Below, piece after piece: positions 26,362 through 36,402 of a DNA stretch of 64,000 nucleotides (its first letter is position 1; the number at the start of each line of letters is the position of its first letter). Location of the stretch: positions 1 through 64,000 of the forward strand of contig NZ_KK211162.1 in assembly GCF_000620665.1 (NCBI RefSeq), read 5' to 3'. Position numbers and translations under genes: made by a program. Below the pieces are notes generated by a model that was not told the origin of the DNA, ran no database searches, and saw only the letters and a list, made by a program, of their open reading frames with translations. Origin of the DNA: Sphingomonas sp. URHD0057. GTDB taxonomy: Bacteria; Pseudomonadota; Alphaproteobacteria; Sphingomonadales; Sphingomonadaceae.

Positions 26362-26961
26362 CTAGAGCCAATCGCCGAGCGCGCCCGAGAGCGTGTCCTT
26401 GAGGCGCCGGCGGGCGTGGAACATCCGGGTCTTCACGGTGTCGACCGGACAGCCCATGATTTCCGCGATCTCTCGATAGCCGAGGCCGTGGAAATAGGTG
26501 AGGTCGACGACCGCGCGATGATCGGGTGACAGCTTTGTCATGGCGGTAACCAGCGCCTCGTGCAGCTCGCGATGATGAAGCTCGGCGTCGGGCGCCGGCT
26601 CGTCGCTCACGCGACTGTCGACCGCCGGCTCCTCGACCGGCTCGGGCCAGCGCGCGCGCGCCTTCAGCGCCTTGCGATAGGCAATCGCAAACACCCAGGT
26701 CGAAGGCTTGCTTGCGCCCCGAAAGCTTGCCGCGGTTTGCCACACTGCCATCATCGTATCGTCAAGCACCTCTTCCACCAGCTGCGGTCGGCGCACGAGA
26801 TTGGCGAGGAACCGCGCCAGGCGTGGTTGGTAAAGCCGATACAGCTCCTCGAACGCGTGCACATCCTTCGCGCTAACGCGATCGAACAGCTCGCTTTCGG
26901 CAAGCCTGCTCGCTCGCGCAGCGTCGGTCCGGGACCGGTTGGCCGTCCCGACCAGCTTCAC
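26362..26961 (-). CDS. ECF-type RNA polymerase sigma factor
   Basis: This 199-residue protein has region 2 (AFEELYRLYQPRLARFLANLVRRPQLVEEVLDDTMMAVWQTAASFRG, with the family's core contacts) and region 4 (MTKLSPDHRAVVDLTYFHGLGYREIAEIMGCPVDTVKTRMFHARRRLK). GTG 26961 is preferred because GGGAGGG lies 7 bases before it; ATG 27042 would add 27 residues without family similarity. It is followed by its anti-sigma factor and a subtilase. Its target promoters are unknown. Confidence 0.88.
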   Translation of the reverse strand: MKLVGTANRSRTDAARASRLAESELFDRVSAKDVHAFEELYRLYQPRLARFLANLVRRPQLVEEVLDDTMMAVWQTAASFRGASKPSTWVFAIAYRKALKARARWPEPVEEPAVDSRVSDEPAPDAELHHRELHEALVTAMTKLSPDHRAVVDLTYFHGLGYREIAEIMGCPVDTVKTRMFHARRRLKDTLSGALGDWL

Positions 26962-27058
26962 TTGCGCACCCTCCCGCTGCTCAATGTGTGCCTCCGTTCG
27001 AAAGATTGGTTCATTGTACGCGGATGCGGGCCCGGATGACATGGGCTAGAGACAGGCG

Positions 27059-28204
27059 ATGCCCGTTTCCCGTTACGCAAGTGGAACAGTCCGGATGACG
27101 CTACGCTTAATGCAAGCCGCTTTGTTGCTCGCGGTCGGCGCGTGCGGCGCCTCGCCCTCCCGCTCGCAAGCGAGCGGCCAACGGCCGTTCACGACGACCG
27201 AAGTCGCGCGGTTCAACGCGCCGTGGGCGATGGATTTCCTGCCCGGCTCGGGCGTGCCCAAGACCAACATGGCGCTGGTGACCGAAAAGGCGGGCAAGCT
27301 GTGGCTTGTCGACGTTGGCTCTGGCCAGAAGCAGGAAGTCGTGGGGGTTCCGCGCGTCCACGTGCAGGGACAGGGCGGGTTCGCGGAGGTGGTCGCGCAT
27401 CCCGATTTCGCCGGCAACCAGCGGATCTATCTGAGCTTCCCCGAAGCGGGTCCGAACGGGACCAGCGGCGCGACCATCGGCTATGGCCGGCTGATCCTCG
27501 GCCAGGGGCAGCCGCGCCTGGAAGGATATAAGACGATCTGGCGCCAGCAGCCCAAGGTGACCGGCGGCGCTCACTATTCGGAGCGAATCGCCTTCGCGCC
27601 GGACGGCACGATGTTCATTACCAGCGGCGAGCGCTTCCAGTTCGCGCCGGCTCAGAACCCGAACGTGGACCTCGGCAAGATCATCCACATGACGGCCGAG
27701 GGTCAAAGGATCGGCGGCAATTATTATACGCTCGGGCACCGGAACCTGCTCGGGATCGCGTTCGCGCCGGACGGACGGTTGTGGGAGGCCGAGATGGGGC
27801 CGATGGGCGGCGACGAGCTGAACCTGATCGTGAAGGGCCGCAACTACGGCTGGCCCAAAGCGTCGAACGGCAGCAATTACGACGGCAGCGACATCCCCGA
27901 TCACAAGCCTGGTGACGGGTTCGAGCCGCCCAAGCTGTGGTGGAACCCGTCGATCAGCCCGAGCTCACTGCTGATCTACAGCGGCGACCTGTTTCCTCAG
28001 TGGAAGGGCGACGCGCTAATCGGCGCGCTGTCGGGTGAGGAGTTCATCCATGTCCGGATCCGCGGCGACCAGGCGACGAAGGCCGACCAATGGCCGATGA
28101 ATGCGCGCATCCGCGCGGTTGATCAGGGTCCGCGCGGTGAAGTCTATCTGCTCGAAGACGGCGACAGCGGCGGGCGGCTGTTAAGGCTGAAGCCTAAGCG
28201 GTAG
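27059..28204 (+). CDS. PQQ-dependent sugar dehydrogenase-like lipoprotein 1
   Basis: This protein of up to 381 residues is related to soluble glucose/aldose sugar dehydrogenase (GSDH; YliI-like). A lipobox (LLLAVGACG) marks a lipoprotein; ATG 27095 would give a shorter, more typical signal peptide. Family marks are VTEKAGKLWLVD, the catalytic-type His in GGAHYSERIAFAPDG, GHRNLLGIAFAPDGRLWEAEMGPMGGDELN and GRNYGWP. It should oxidise aldoses in the periplasm if PQQ is available. It is convergent with the aminotransferase gene, overlapping it by 11 bases. Confidence 0.88.
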   Translation: MPVSRYASGTVRMTLRLMQAALLLAVGACGASPSRSQASGQRPFTTTEVARFNAPWAMDFLPGSGVPKTNMALVTEKAGKLWLVDVGSGQKQEVVGVPRVHVQGQGGFAEVVAHPDFAGNQRIYLSFPEAGPNGTSGATIGYGRLILGQGQPRLEGYKTIWRQQPKVTGGAHYSERIAFAPDGTMFITSGERFQFAPAQNPNVDLGKIIHMTAEGQRIGGNYYTLGHRNLLGIAFAPDGRLWEAEMGPMGGDELNLIVKGRNYGWPKASNGSNYDGSDIPDHKPGDGFEPPKLWWNPSISPSSLLIYSGDLFPQWKGDALIGALSGEEFIHVRIRGDQATKADQWPMNARIRAVDQGPRGEVYLLEDGDSGGRLLRLKPKR

Positions 28205-29429
28205 CGATTTCCCGGATCGCGGCGGCGAGCGCATCGACATCGCTCATCCGCGTCGCGAGCGCCGGTGTGACCCGCACGCACGAGCCCGAGGCGAGCCCGT
28301 CGCGGTGGACGGTGAAAATGCGGTGCTTGTCGAGCAGCGCCTTCGCCAGAGCGACATTGTCATCGTGCGAGGTCCGCCCGCGCAGTCGGAACGAAGTGAT
28401 TGCGCCGTAGAGCTTGGGATCGCCGGGCGTCAGCACCTCGACCTGGGGCAGGTCGCGGAGCGCGTGCACCCAGCGGTCGCGCAAGGCCCTCAAGCGCGCT
28501 TCGCGCCGCGCGCCGCCGATTGCCGCTTGAAATGCGAGCGCCGTGGGAACGGTCAGCTGCGCCGAATAGTCCGGCGTGCCGGTATGGACGCGCGCGACGA
28601 TGTCGCCGCTGGTCGGTTTTTCCGCCGGATCGGGGTCGATCGCGCTGATCCGTTCGCGGCGAATGTACACCGCACCGACGCCGAGCGGCGCGCCGATCCA
28701 CTTGTGCAGGTTGATCCCGATGAAGTCGGCCTTGAGGTCGGGCAAGCGGAAGTCGAGCTGGCCGACGGCGTGGGCGGAATCGACCAGGACGTCGATGCCG
28801 CGCTCTCGCGCCATGGTCGCGATCTCGGCGATGGGCAGGACCAGTCCCGTGCGGTGGCTGAGGTGTGTCAGCAGCGCCATCTTGATCGCCGGATTGGCGT
28901 CGAACTCGATCCGGTAGGCGTCCACCAGGGACTGCCGCGTGGCCGGCTCGGGAAGTGCAATTTTGATCACTTTGGCGCCGCGCCGAGCGCCGAGCGACTC
29001 CATGCTCGTCTGCATGCTGTCGTAATCGAGATCGGCGTACAGCACCGCGTCGCCGGGCTTCAGCCGGTTGTACTGCAGGATCAGCGCCTTCATCGCTTCG
29101 GTCGCGTTGCGGGTAAAAGTGATCTCGTCGAGACCGACCCCCATCGCGCTGGCCAGCGCTGCGCGCGCCGCCTCGAGGTCGCCGACCATTGTCCGCCGCG
29201 CATAGTAGCTGGTGTCGCGGTTCACCCGTTCGACCATCGCGCGGTAGGCCACGAGCACCGGCCGCGCCATCATTCCCCAATTGCCGTGCTCGAGCTGGAT
29301 GACTTCGCGGGTAACGTCATATTCGCCCGCGATCCGTTCCCAATCGTCTGTCGCTGCGGACGCCGCGATCGATCCCGCCGCGAATGGCACGGCGGCCGCG
29401 CCGAACAAGGTCCTGCGATCGATGTCCAT
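28194..29429 (-). CDS. Tat-exported class V aminotransferase-like protein
   Basis: This 411-residue PLP enzyme has the class V fold: TRNATEAMKALI, VLVDSAHAVGQ (Asp217, His220) and the Schiff-base Lys243 in LHKWIGAPLG. The N terminus DRRTLFGAAAVPFAAGSIAASA is a twin-arginine signal, so it should be folded with PLP and exported. Relatives are annotated as isopenicillin N epimerase-like; the reaction is unknown. Confidence 0.88.
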   Translation of the reverse strand: MDIDRRTLFGAAAVPFAAGSIAASAATDDWERIAGEYDVTREVIQLEHGNWGMMARPVLVAYRAMVERVNRDTSYYARRTMVGDLEAARAALASAMGVGLDEITFTRNATEAMKALILQYNRLKPGDAVLYADLDYDSMQTSMESLGARRGAKVIKIALPEPATRQSLVDAYRIEFDANPAIKMALLTHLSHRTGLVLPIAEIATMARERGIDVLVDSAHAVGQLDFRLPDLKADFIGINLHKWIGAPLGVGAVYIRRERISAIDPDPAEKPTSGDIVARVHTGTPDYSAQLTVPTALAFQAAIGGARREARLRALRDRWVHALRDLPQVEVLTPGDPKLYGAITSFRLRGRTSHDDNVALAKALLDKHRIFTVHRDGLASGSCVRVTPALATRMSDVDALAAAIREIATA

Positions 29430-29444
29430 GATCCGGTCTGTGGG

Positions 29445-30143
29445 TCAGACCCGCCGGTAGCGCAAATAATAAGGCCGGCGGCCTTCGCGGCGCGACTTGG
29501 CACCGTAGCGGGTTTCGATCCAGCCGCCGGGCGGTTCAAGGAAATCCTGCGGCCGCTCGGCGGTCCATTCGAATTGATGCGCGTGGCGCTGCATGATCAT
29601 CAAAGACCAGGTGAGATAGGTCGGATCGTCGGTGGCGAGCCGGAACTCGCCGCCGGGCTTCAGCTTGGACGCGAACAGGTCGATCGGGCGGTCGTTGACC
29701 ATCCGCCGCTTGGCATGACGCGCCTTGGGCCACGGATCGGGATGGAGCAGATAGAGAAAGCTCAGGGTCCCATCCGGAACGCGCTGGAGAACGTCGAGTG
29801 CGTCGCCGCGCCACAGGCGGATGTTGGCGAGATGCTGGTCGCGGATGTGGCCGAGCGCGGTGGCGACTCCGTTCAGGAACGGCTCCGCGCCGATGAAGCC
29901 GTGGTCCGGCAGCATGTCGGCGCGCTCGGCCAGATGCTCGCCGGAGCCGAAGCCGATCTCGAAGTGAAGCGGGCGGTCGTCGCCGAACAGTCCGCGCGCG
30001 GTGACTTCGCCGTCCGCCGCCACCTCGATCTTCGGGAGCAGCGTTTCGACCAGCTCCTGCTGGCTCTTGCGCAGCTTGTGCCCACTCGACCGGCCGTAAA
30101 GGCGGTTGAGGGTCAGCGGGTCGCCCGATTTGAACGCGGTCAT
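29445..30143 (-). CDS. trmB: tRNA (guanine(46)-N7)-methyltransferase
   Basis: This 232-residue SAM-dependent methyltransferase has FEIGFGSGEHLAERA (SAM site), FIGAEPFLNGV, and the TrmB signature LLHPDPWPKARHAKRRMVND. ATG 30143 (MTAFKSGDPLTLNRLYGR) fits the family start; a GTG 11 codons earlier is an alternative. It is downstream of no gene on its strand and divergent from the DUF2231 gene. Confidence 0.95.
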   Translation of the reverse strand: MTAFKSGDPLTLNRLYGRSSGHKLRKSQQELVETLLPKIEVAADGEVTARGLFGDDRPLHFEIGFGSGEHLAERADMLPDHGFIGAEPFLNGVATALGHIRDQHLANIRLWRGDALDVLQRVPDGTLSFLYLLHPDPWPKARHAKRRMVNDRPIDLFASKLKPGGEFRLATDDPTYLTWSLMIMQRHAHQFEWTAERPQDFLEPPGGWIETRYGAKSRREGRRPYYLRYRRV

Positions 30144-30245
30144 GCGGCGCCAGTGCCTACGGCCCCACCCGGGCACTCACAACTCTTCATGGAACATCTC
30201 GACCGCTTCCGCGTCCGATGCGCGCGGGGAAAGAGAGGAGAGGCC

Positions 30246-30674
30246 ATGGCCGACCTTGTGGCGCGCCGCCCGGCACGTCCGATGGCGATCGCACGGCGCC
30301 CGATCTCCACGATGTTCCTGCCGGTGGCGATCGTCTGCTTCGTCGGGGCGCTGATCACCGACATCGCTTATGCCCAAAGCGGCGGGACCTTGATTTGGGT
30401 GAATTTCTCGAGCTGGCTGATCGCCGCCGGACTGGTGTTCGGGGCCATTGGCGCGATCGTCCTGTTGATCGATGGCGTTCGCGGCGCAGTGACCTGGGCC
30501 CCGTTCGGACTGCTCGTCCTGACCTGGATCGTCGAATTCATCAACTCGCTGATCCATGCCCGCGACGGCTGGACCGCCGTCGTTCCGCTCGGCCTGATCC
30601 TGTCGATCGTCGCTTCGTTGCTGATCCTGATTGCGGGCTGGTTGAACCGGCCTGTCGTCGAGGTCGTACGATGA
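30246..30674 (+). CDS. DUF2231 family membrane protein
   Basis: This 142-residue protein has four predicted membrane segments (STMFLPVAIVCFVGALITDIAY, WLIAAGLVFGAIGAIVLLIDGV, WAPFGLLVLTWIVEFINSLI, GLILSIVASLLILIAGWL) in the DUF2231 arrangement. ATG 30246 follows GAGGAGAGG. The stop overlaps the next start (ATGA), so it is coupled to a PQQ-dehydrogenase-like protein, a common pairing in sphingomonads; a role as membrane partner is possible. Confidence 0.85.
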   Translation: MADLVARRPARPMAIARRPISTMFLPVAIVCFVGALITDIAYAQSGGTLIWVNFSSWLIAAGLVFGAIGAIVLLIDGVRGAVTWAPFGLLVLTWIVEFINSLIHARDGWTAVVPLGLILSIVASLLILIAGWLNRPVVEVVR

Positions 30675-32020
30675 CCCGCGCCCCAGTGATTTGCGTCGCC
30701 CTGGCCGCGCTGGCCGGTTGCGGCAAGGTGCAGGATATCGATCCATCGCAGCAGGTTGGGCCAAACCCGGTGCTGCCCAAACCGGCGGAAGAGCTGGTCG
30801 CCGCGGTCGGCGTGCCCAAGGTCGTCGGCTGGCAACCGGGCCAGGCGCCGTCGGTTCCGGCCGGCTTCCACGTCGAAGCAATGGCGACGGGGCTGTCGAA
30901 CCCGCGCAACGTCTATCCCCTGCCCAACGGAGATATCCTCGTCGTCGAATCGCAGCGGGTCGGTTCGGAGCCGCTCGAGCGGCCGAAAGATCCGATCCGC
31001 GACTTCATTATGTCGCTCGCCCACGGCGGCGGCGGCGCCACGGAGACGGCGGGGGCGAGCGGCGGCCCGCCCGAGCGCATCACTTTGCTGCGCGACGCAA
31101 ACGGCGACGGCAAACCGGAGCTCAAAACGGTGCTGCTCGACCATTTGAACGCGCCCTTCGGCGTCGCAGTGGTCGGAAGCGATCTCTACGTCGCCAACAC
31201 CGATGCGATCATCCGCTACCCGTTCGCGGCGGGGCAGACGCGCATCACGGCGCGGGGCCAAAAGGTCATCGACCTTCCCGGCGGGCTGATCGACCACCAT
31301 TGGACCAAGAGCCTCACCACCAGTCCTGACGGCACCAAGCTCTACGCCGGCGTCGGATCGAACAGCAATATCCAGGAACGGGGGCCGGAGGCCGAAACCA
31401 ACCGCGCCGCGGTGTGGGAAGTGGACCCGAAGACGGGCGCCTATCGGGTTTTCGCCAGCGGGCTCCGCAACCCCAACGGGCTGACCTTCTACCCTGGCAG
31501 CAACACGCTGTGGACAGTGGTGAACGAGCGCGACGAGCTCGGGCCGAACCTCGTCCCCGATTACATGACTTCGGTGAAGGACGGTGCTTTCTATGGCTGG
31601 CCGTACAGTTATTACGGCCAGCACGTGGATCCGCGGGTCCGGCCGCAGCGCCCCGACCTCGTCGCCAGGGCGATCCCGCCCGATTATGCGCTGAGCTCGC
31701 ATGTCGCGGCACTGGGACTTGCCTTCTACACCGCGAACAGCTTTCCGGCGATGTTCCACGGTGGTGCGTTCGTCGGCGAGCATGGCAGCTGGAATCGCAC
31801 CCAGCTCAACGGCTATCGCGTGGTGTTCATCCGCTTTGCCAGCGGTCGCCCGGTCGGCAGGCCGTTCAACTTCGTCACCGGGTTTCTTGGGGCCAACGGG
31901 GAAGCCCGCGGCCGGCCAGTAGGCGTCGCCGTCGACCGCACCGGGGCGCTGCTCATCGCCGACGATGTCGGCAATACGGTGTGGAGAGTAACCTACACCG
32001 GTGGCAAGGCCGTGGCCTAG
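30671..32020 (+). CDS. PQQ-dependent sugar/sorbosone dehydrogenase-like lipoprotein 2
   Basis: This 449-residue protein has lipobox ALAGC and the beta-propeller of the L-sorbosone dehydrogenase-like group: [51 protein letters not shown] repeats, then [20 protein letters not shown] and [10 protein letters not shown]. It is co-translated with the DUF2231 gene and ends 4 bases inside the convergent metK gene. It is closely related to the protein at 35007-36308. Confidence 0.88.
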   Translation: MTRAPVICVALAALAGCGKVQDIDPSQQVGPNPVLPKPAEELVAAVGVPKVVGWQPGQAPSVPAGFHVEAMATGLSNPRNVYPLPNGDILVVESQRVGSEPLERPKDPIRDFIMSLAHGGGGATETAGASGGPPERITLLRDANGDGKPELKTVLLDHLNAPFGVAVVGSDLYVANTDAIIRYPFAAGQTRITARGQKVIDLPGGLIDHHWTKSLTTSPDGTKLYAGVGSNSNIQERGPEAETNRAAVWEVDPKTGAYRVFASGLRNPNGLTFYPGSNTLWTVVNERDELGPNLVPDYMTSVKDGAFYGWPYSYYGQHVDPRVRPQRPDLVARAIPPDYALSSHVAALGLAFYTANSFPAMFHGGAFVGEHGSWNRTQLNGYRVVFIRFASGRPVGRPFNFVTGFLGANGEARGRPVGVAVDRTGALLIADDVGNTVWRVTYTGGKAVA

Positions 32021-33252
32021 GCCTCGACCGGAAGCGCTTCGGTTCCGACGGCGGCCTTGAGGTCTTCGACCAGGTCGAGCCGCTCCCACGGGAAGAAGTC
32101 GCCCTCGGGATGGCGGCCGAAGTGGCCGTAAGCGGCGGTTATCTCGTAGATTGGGCGATTGAGGCCGAGCAGGGTGCGGATGCCGCGCGGGGTCAGGCCA
32201 CCGAGCTTTTCGAGCCGCCCGATTGCGTCCTCGAGCTTCGAATCGTCGACCGTCCCGGTGCCATGGGTGTCGACATAGAGCGACAGGGGCTTCGACACGC
32301 CGATCGCATAAGCGAGCTGGATGGTGCAGCGCCGCGCCAGGCCCGCGCCGACGATGTTCTTGGCGAGATAGCGCGCGGCATAAGCGGCCGAGCGGTCGAC
32401 CTTGGTCGGGTCCTTGCCCGAGAACGCGCCGCCGCCGTGCGGCGCGGCGCCGCCATAAGTGTCGACGATGATCTTCCGGCCGGTCAGCCCGGCATCGCCG
32501 TCAGGACCGCCGATCTCGAAGCTGCCGGTCGGGTTGATGTGATAGACGGTCTCGTTGCCGAGCAGCCGCGCCGGCATGACGCGGGCAATGACGTCCTTCA
32601 CATAAGCATGAAGCTCGGCCTGCCGCGTGCCCTTGTCGTAGCCCGGCTTGTGCTGGGTCGAGACCACGATCGCGGTCGCCTTGGCGGGCTTGCCATTCTC
32701 GAAGCGCAGGGTGACCTGGCTCTTGGCGTCGGGCTCGAGGAACGGCGCCTTGCCGGAATGGCGGTCGTTCGCGAGCTCCATCAGGATCTTGTGGCTGTAA
32801 TCGAGGTTGGCCGGCATTAGGTCGGGGGTCTCGTCGCAAGCGAAGCCGAACATGATTCCCTGGTCGCCGGCACCTTCGTCCTTGTCGCCCGACGCATCGA
32901 CGCCCTGGGCGATATGCGCGGACTGGGGGTGAAGGTTATTCTCAAACCGGAACGTCTTCCAGTGAAAGCCCTCCTGCTCATAACCGATGCGCTTGACGGT
33001 TTCGCGCGCCGCGCTCTCGATCTCCTCCTGAACGCCGGGCGCCCAATTGCCGTCCTTGTCCATAATCCCTTCGCCGCGGATCTCCCCGGCGAGGACGACC
33101 GTGTTGGTCGTCGTCATAGTTTCGCAGGCGACCCGGGCTTCAGGGTCTTTCGACAGGAACAGGTCGACGATGGCGTCGCTGATCTGGTCGGCGACCTTGT
33201 CCGGATGGCCTTCGGATACGGATTCGGACGTGAACAAGTAAGAGCTGCGCAT
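32017..33252 (-). CDS. metK: S-adenosylmethionine synthase
   Basis: This 411-residue enzyme makes SAM from methionine and ATP. Signatures are [42 protein letters not shown] and [26 protein letters not shown] 33252 has only a weak ribosome site. In the 54 bases upstream, ATATAA and TTATAT (33280-33285, 33294-33299) form a small inverted repeat; no known SAM riboswitch could be fitted there. Confidence 0.97.
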   Translation of the reverse strand: MRSSYLFTSESVSEGHPDKVADQISDAIVDLFLSKDPEARVACETMTTTNTVVLAGEIRGEGIMDKDGNWAPGVQEEIESAARETVKRIGYEQEGFHWKTFRFENNLHPQSAHIAQGVDASGDKDEGAGDQGIMFGFACDETPDLMPANLDYSHKILMELANDRHSGKAPFLEPDAKSQVTLRFENGKPAKATAIVVSTQHKPGYDKGTRQAELHAYVKDVIARVMPARLLGNETVYHINPTGSFEIGGPDGDAGLTGRKIIVDTYGGAAPHGGGAFSGKDPTKVDRSAAYAARYLAKNIVGAGLARRCTIQLAYAIGVSKPLSLYVDTHGTGTVDDSKLEDAIGRLEKLGGLTPRGIRTLLGLNRPIYEITAAYGHFGRHPEGDFFPWERLDLVEDLKAAVGTEALPVEA

Positions 33253-33306
33253 GTCTGGGAGCGGGACCTCGGAATCGGGATATAAGGAAGTCTTTATATG
33301 GCGCCT

Positions 33307-34884
33307 CTAGCGGCGCCGGTTGCCCAATACAATGCCGACGAAAATGAGCGCGAAGCCGAGCAAAAGCGGGATGGCGTTGCCGAACCGGGCGAACACCGTC
33401 GGCGAGTTCGCGGCCGGCGGCAGGACAACATCGATGGCCCCGGCCTTGCGCCACCCGATCTGGTTCACGACGTTGCCGCGAGCGTCGATCACCGCGCTGA
33501 TCCCGGTGGGGGTCGAGCGAAGCACGGGGATTCCTTCTTCGGCTGCGCGAAGCCGCGCCTGAGCGAGATGCTGCGGCGGTCCCCAGCTGCCGAACCAGGC
33601 GTCATTGGATGGATTGAAGATGAAGCTCGGCCGGTTCTGCCAATCGACCACGTGGCCGGAGAAGATGATCTCGTAGCACAATTGCAGGCCAACCTTGCCC
33701 CACGGGTTGCCGAGCCAGATGCTGCGCGGTCCCGGGCCCGGCGTGAAATCCTCGTCGCCAGGCGCGAGGCGGGACAGGCCGATCGCCGACATCAGCGGGC
33801 GCATCGGAAGATATTCGCCGTAGGGCACGAGATGGGCTTTGTCGTAGCGCCCAACGATGCGCCCGCCGGGGCCGAGCGCGTAAATGCTGTTGGCGGCACG
33901 GTCGGCGTGGACGCCGTCAGAAGATTGTACCGCGATCCCGCCGGTGAGCAGGCGATCCTGGGGGCCCAGCAAGCTGGCCGCGCGGCTGCGTTGGAATTGC
34001 GCCAGGGCCTGGGTCTCGGGGGTGCGCGCGTCCTCGAGCGGCGTGGTGATGGCGGCCTCGGGCCACAGCACTAGCCGCGGTTCGCCTTTCGGAGGACCCG
34101 TCAGCTGGGCCAGCCGGCGCGCGGCTTCCTGGTCGAAACCGGGAGTCCATTTATCCTGCTGGCCGATGTTCGGCTGGACGATGCGCGCGTTGAGCACGGT
34201 CAGCGGATCGTCGGGCACCTTGGAGGAGGGAAGAAGCCACAGGAGCGTGGTGATCCCGAGGATGACGACCAGCGGCAGCCAGCGTTTGTAGATTTCCAGC
34301 CAGACCGCCCCACCGAGCAGCACGACCAGGCCGGAAAGCGCATAAGTGCCGATCAAGGCGGCGGTCGTGATCAGCGGCGTCGGCGCCAGCGCGGCCGCGG
34401 CGGGGTTCCACGGGAAGCCCGTGAAGAAGCTGCCGCGCATCCATTCGGTGATCGCCCACGCGCCCGCCAGGATCAGCAGCAAAGCGAGGCGGTTCTTGCG
34501 CCCGAAGCGCCAGGCGATGCCGGTCGCGATCGCCGGATAGACGGCAAGGTAGACGGAAAGCAGGACGACCGCGATCCAGCCCAGCCACGGCGGCATCTTC
34601 GCCTGGAAGGTGAAGGCGGTCGCGATCCAGTTGAGGCCAATGACGAACTGGCCGAAACCGAATGCCCAGCCGATCAGCAATGCCTGCCGCCGGGTCTTCG
34701 CGCGCGAGATGAGCTCGCACAACGCGGTGAAGGCGACGATCAGCAGCGGCCACAAGCCGACCGGCTCGAACGCCAGGGCCGAGGCCGCTCCGATGACCAA
34801 GGCGACCAGGACCGGGAACCGCATCAGAGGCTCGAAACGCAGCGAACGCAGCATCGCTACACGCGACCGCGCGCATGTGCGCAC
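33307..34884 (-). CDS. lnt: Apolipoprotein N-acyltransferase
   Basis: This protein of up to 525 residues has about seven N-terminal membrane helices and a periplasmic nitrilase domain with the triad Glu (VLWPEAAITTP), Lys (YDKAHLVPYGEYLP) and Cys (GLQLCYEIIFSG), then FNPSNDAWFG. It adds the third acyl chain to lipoproteins, of which this window encodes many. The start is uncertain: ATG 34884, 34854 and 34824 (MRFPVLVAL) are all in frame and lack a good ribosome site. Confidence 0.95.
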   Translation of the reverse strand: MRTCARSRVAMLRSLRFEPLMRFPVLVALVIGAASALAFEPVGLWPLLIVAFTALCELISRAKTRRQALLIGWAFGFGQFVIGLNWIATAFTFQAKMPPWLGWIAVVLLSVYLAVYPAIATGIAWRFGRKNRLALLLILAGAWAITEWMRGSFFTGFPWNPAAAALAPTPLITTAALIGTYALSGLVVLLGGAVWLEIYKRWLPLVVILGITTLLWLLPSSKVPDDPLTVLNARIVQPNIGQQDKWTPGFDQEAARRLAQLTGPPKGEPRLVLWPEAAITTPLEDARTPETQALAQFQRSRAASLLGPQDRLLTGGIAVQSSDGVHADRAANSIYALGPGGRIVGRYDKAHLVPYGEYLPMRPLMSAIGLSRLAPGDEDFTPGPGPRSIWLGNPWGKVGLQLCYEIIFSGHVVDWQNRPSFIFNPSNDAWFGSWGPPQHLAQARLRAAEEGIPVLRSTPTGISAVIDARGNVVNQIGWRKAGAIDVVLPPAANSPTVFARFGNAIPLLLGFALIFVGIVLGNRRR

Positions 34885-35006
34885 GTAAGACGAACCTGCA
34901 TCCGGGGCCCCCGCGTCGCTTCAACCAACCGCATTGGCGGCGGTCATGCCTCAAGAGACCGGCAATAGGACAGAAGATTCTGCTGCAGCCAGGCCAGAGC
35001 AGCCAG

Positions 35007-36308
35007 TCAGGCTGCCGCGCTTACTCGCCAGACCGTGTTGCCGACATCGTCGGCGACAAGGAGCGAGCCGTCGCGGCCGAGCTGCACGCCGACGGGCCGG
35101 CCGAACGCCTTGCCGCCGCTGATGAAGCCCGAGATCACGTCGATCGGCATGCCGGTCGGTTGGGCTCCGGCAAAGGGAACGAACACCACTTTGTAGCCGC
35201 TCGGCGGCTTGCGGTTCCACGAGCCGTGCTCGCCGACGAAAGCGCCGCGCGTGAAGGCCGGACCGAGCCGCTGTCCGGTGCTGAAGGTCAGGCCCAATGC
35301 GGCGACGTGCGGGCCCAGCGCATAGTCGGGGGGAATCGCCCGCGCGACGAGGTCCGGCCGCGGCGGCTTCACGCGGACGTCCACGTGCTGGCCGTAATAG
35401 CTGTAGGGCCAGCCGTAGAAGGCGCCGTCGCGGACCGAAGTGATGTAATCGGGGACGAGGTCGCTGCCGATCTCGTCGCGTTCGTTGACCGCGGCCCAGA
35501 GCGCGCCGCTCCACGGGTTGATCGCGAGGCCGACCGGGTTGCGCAGGCCGCCGGCGACGATTCGCTTGGCGCCGGTTCGCGGATCGATCTGCCAGACCGA
35601 GGCGCGGCCTTGTTCCATCGCCATGCCATTCTCGCCGACGTTGCTGTTGGAGCCGATCCCGACGTACAGCCAGCGGCCGTCGGGCGAGGCGACGAGCGAC
35701 TTGGTCCAGTGGTGATTGCGGCCAGACGGCAGCGTGGCGACCGTTCGCGGCCGAGCGGTGGCCGTGGTCATGCCCGGGGTGAACGGCACCGCGACGAGCG
35801 AGTCCGCGTTGGCGACAAACAGCTCGTTACCGATGACCGCCATCCCGAACGGGGAGCGGAGACCGCTCAGCAGCGTCGACCGGAATTCCGCCATCCCGTC
35901 GCCATCGGCATCGCGCAACAGCGTGATCCGGTTCGCGCTGGGGACGTCGCTGCCCGCCTTCTTCTTGAATTGCTTGAAGAAATATCCCTTGATGCCGGGC
36001 GGTCCAGGATCGGTTCCCGGGCCATTGGTTTCGGCGACGAGCACGTCTCCGTTGGCAAGGACGTAGAGCCAGCGCGGATGATCGAGACCGCCGGCAAAGG
36101 CGTTGACCTTCAATCCCGGCGCGGGCGTTGGCGACAGCCCGGCGGGCCAGCCCTTCGCCTTCGCGACCTCGATCGCCGGAATCAGCGCCTGCTCCGGCGG
36201 AGGGAGCCGCGGCGCCGGTCCAATGCCGGCTTCGAGTGGCAGGCGCGCCGGGCCACCGCACGCAGCGAGCGCGAACACGGCGAGCGATGGGAGGAAGGTG
36301 CGGTTCAT
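35007..36308 (-). CDS. PQQ-dependent sugar/sorbosone dehydrogenase-like lipoprotein 3
   Basis: This 433-residue protein has lipobox FALAACG and the same propeller as the product of 30671-32020, with [43 protein letters not shown] and [12 protein letters not shown] shared nearly word for word. ATG 36308 follows AAGAGG. It is a paralogue kept nearby but on the opposite strand, with lnt downstream and a VOC gene divergent. Confidence 0.88.
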   Translation of the reverse strand: MNRTFLPSLAVFALAACGGPARLPLEAGIGPAPRLPPPEQALIPAIEVAKAKGWPAGLSPTPAPGLKVNAFAGGLDHPRWLYVLANGDVLVAETNGPGTDPGPPGIKGYFFKQFKKKAGSDVPSANRITLLRDADGDGMAEFRSTLLSGLRSPFGMAVIGNELFVANADSLVAVPFTPGMTTATARPRTVATLPSGRNHHWTKSLVASPDGRWLYVGIGSNSNVGENGMAMEQGRASVWQIDPRTGAKRIVAGGLRNPVGLAINPWSGALWAAVNERDEIGSDLVPDYITSVRDGAFYGWPYSYYGQHVDVRVKPPRPDLVARAIPPDYALGPHVAALGLTFSTGQRLGPAFTRGAFVGEHGSWNRKPPSGYKVVFVPFAGAQPTGMPIDVISGFISGGKAFGRPVGVQLGRDGSLLVADDVGNTVWRVSAAA

Positions 36309-36402
36309 GGCCGGCCTCTTGGACGTTGGAACGAACCCCCGGCCCGCCTCTTGGTTGCCGCAGCCTCTGGACAGGTTCAACGCGGACGGCCAGTTGAGCC
36401 GT

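Noticed and set aside
28305-30245. Long plus-strand open frame opposite the aminotransferase and trmB genes
   Set aside because: Only the last 429 bases (30246-30674) are a real gene; the rest is shadow of two well-supported minus-strand genes.
30368-32089. 573-codon minus-strand frame opposite the second PQQ-dehydrogenase gene
   Set aside because: Shadow of a clear beta-propeller protein; no family motifs.
33253-33306. SAM riboswitch before metK
   Set aside because: The gap to lnt is only 54 bases and shows just a 6-bp inverted repeat; no known SAM-binding core fits.
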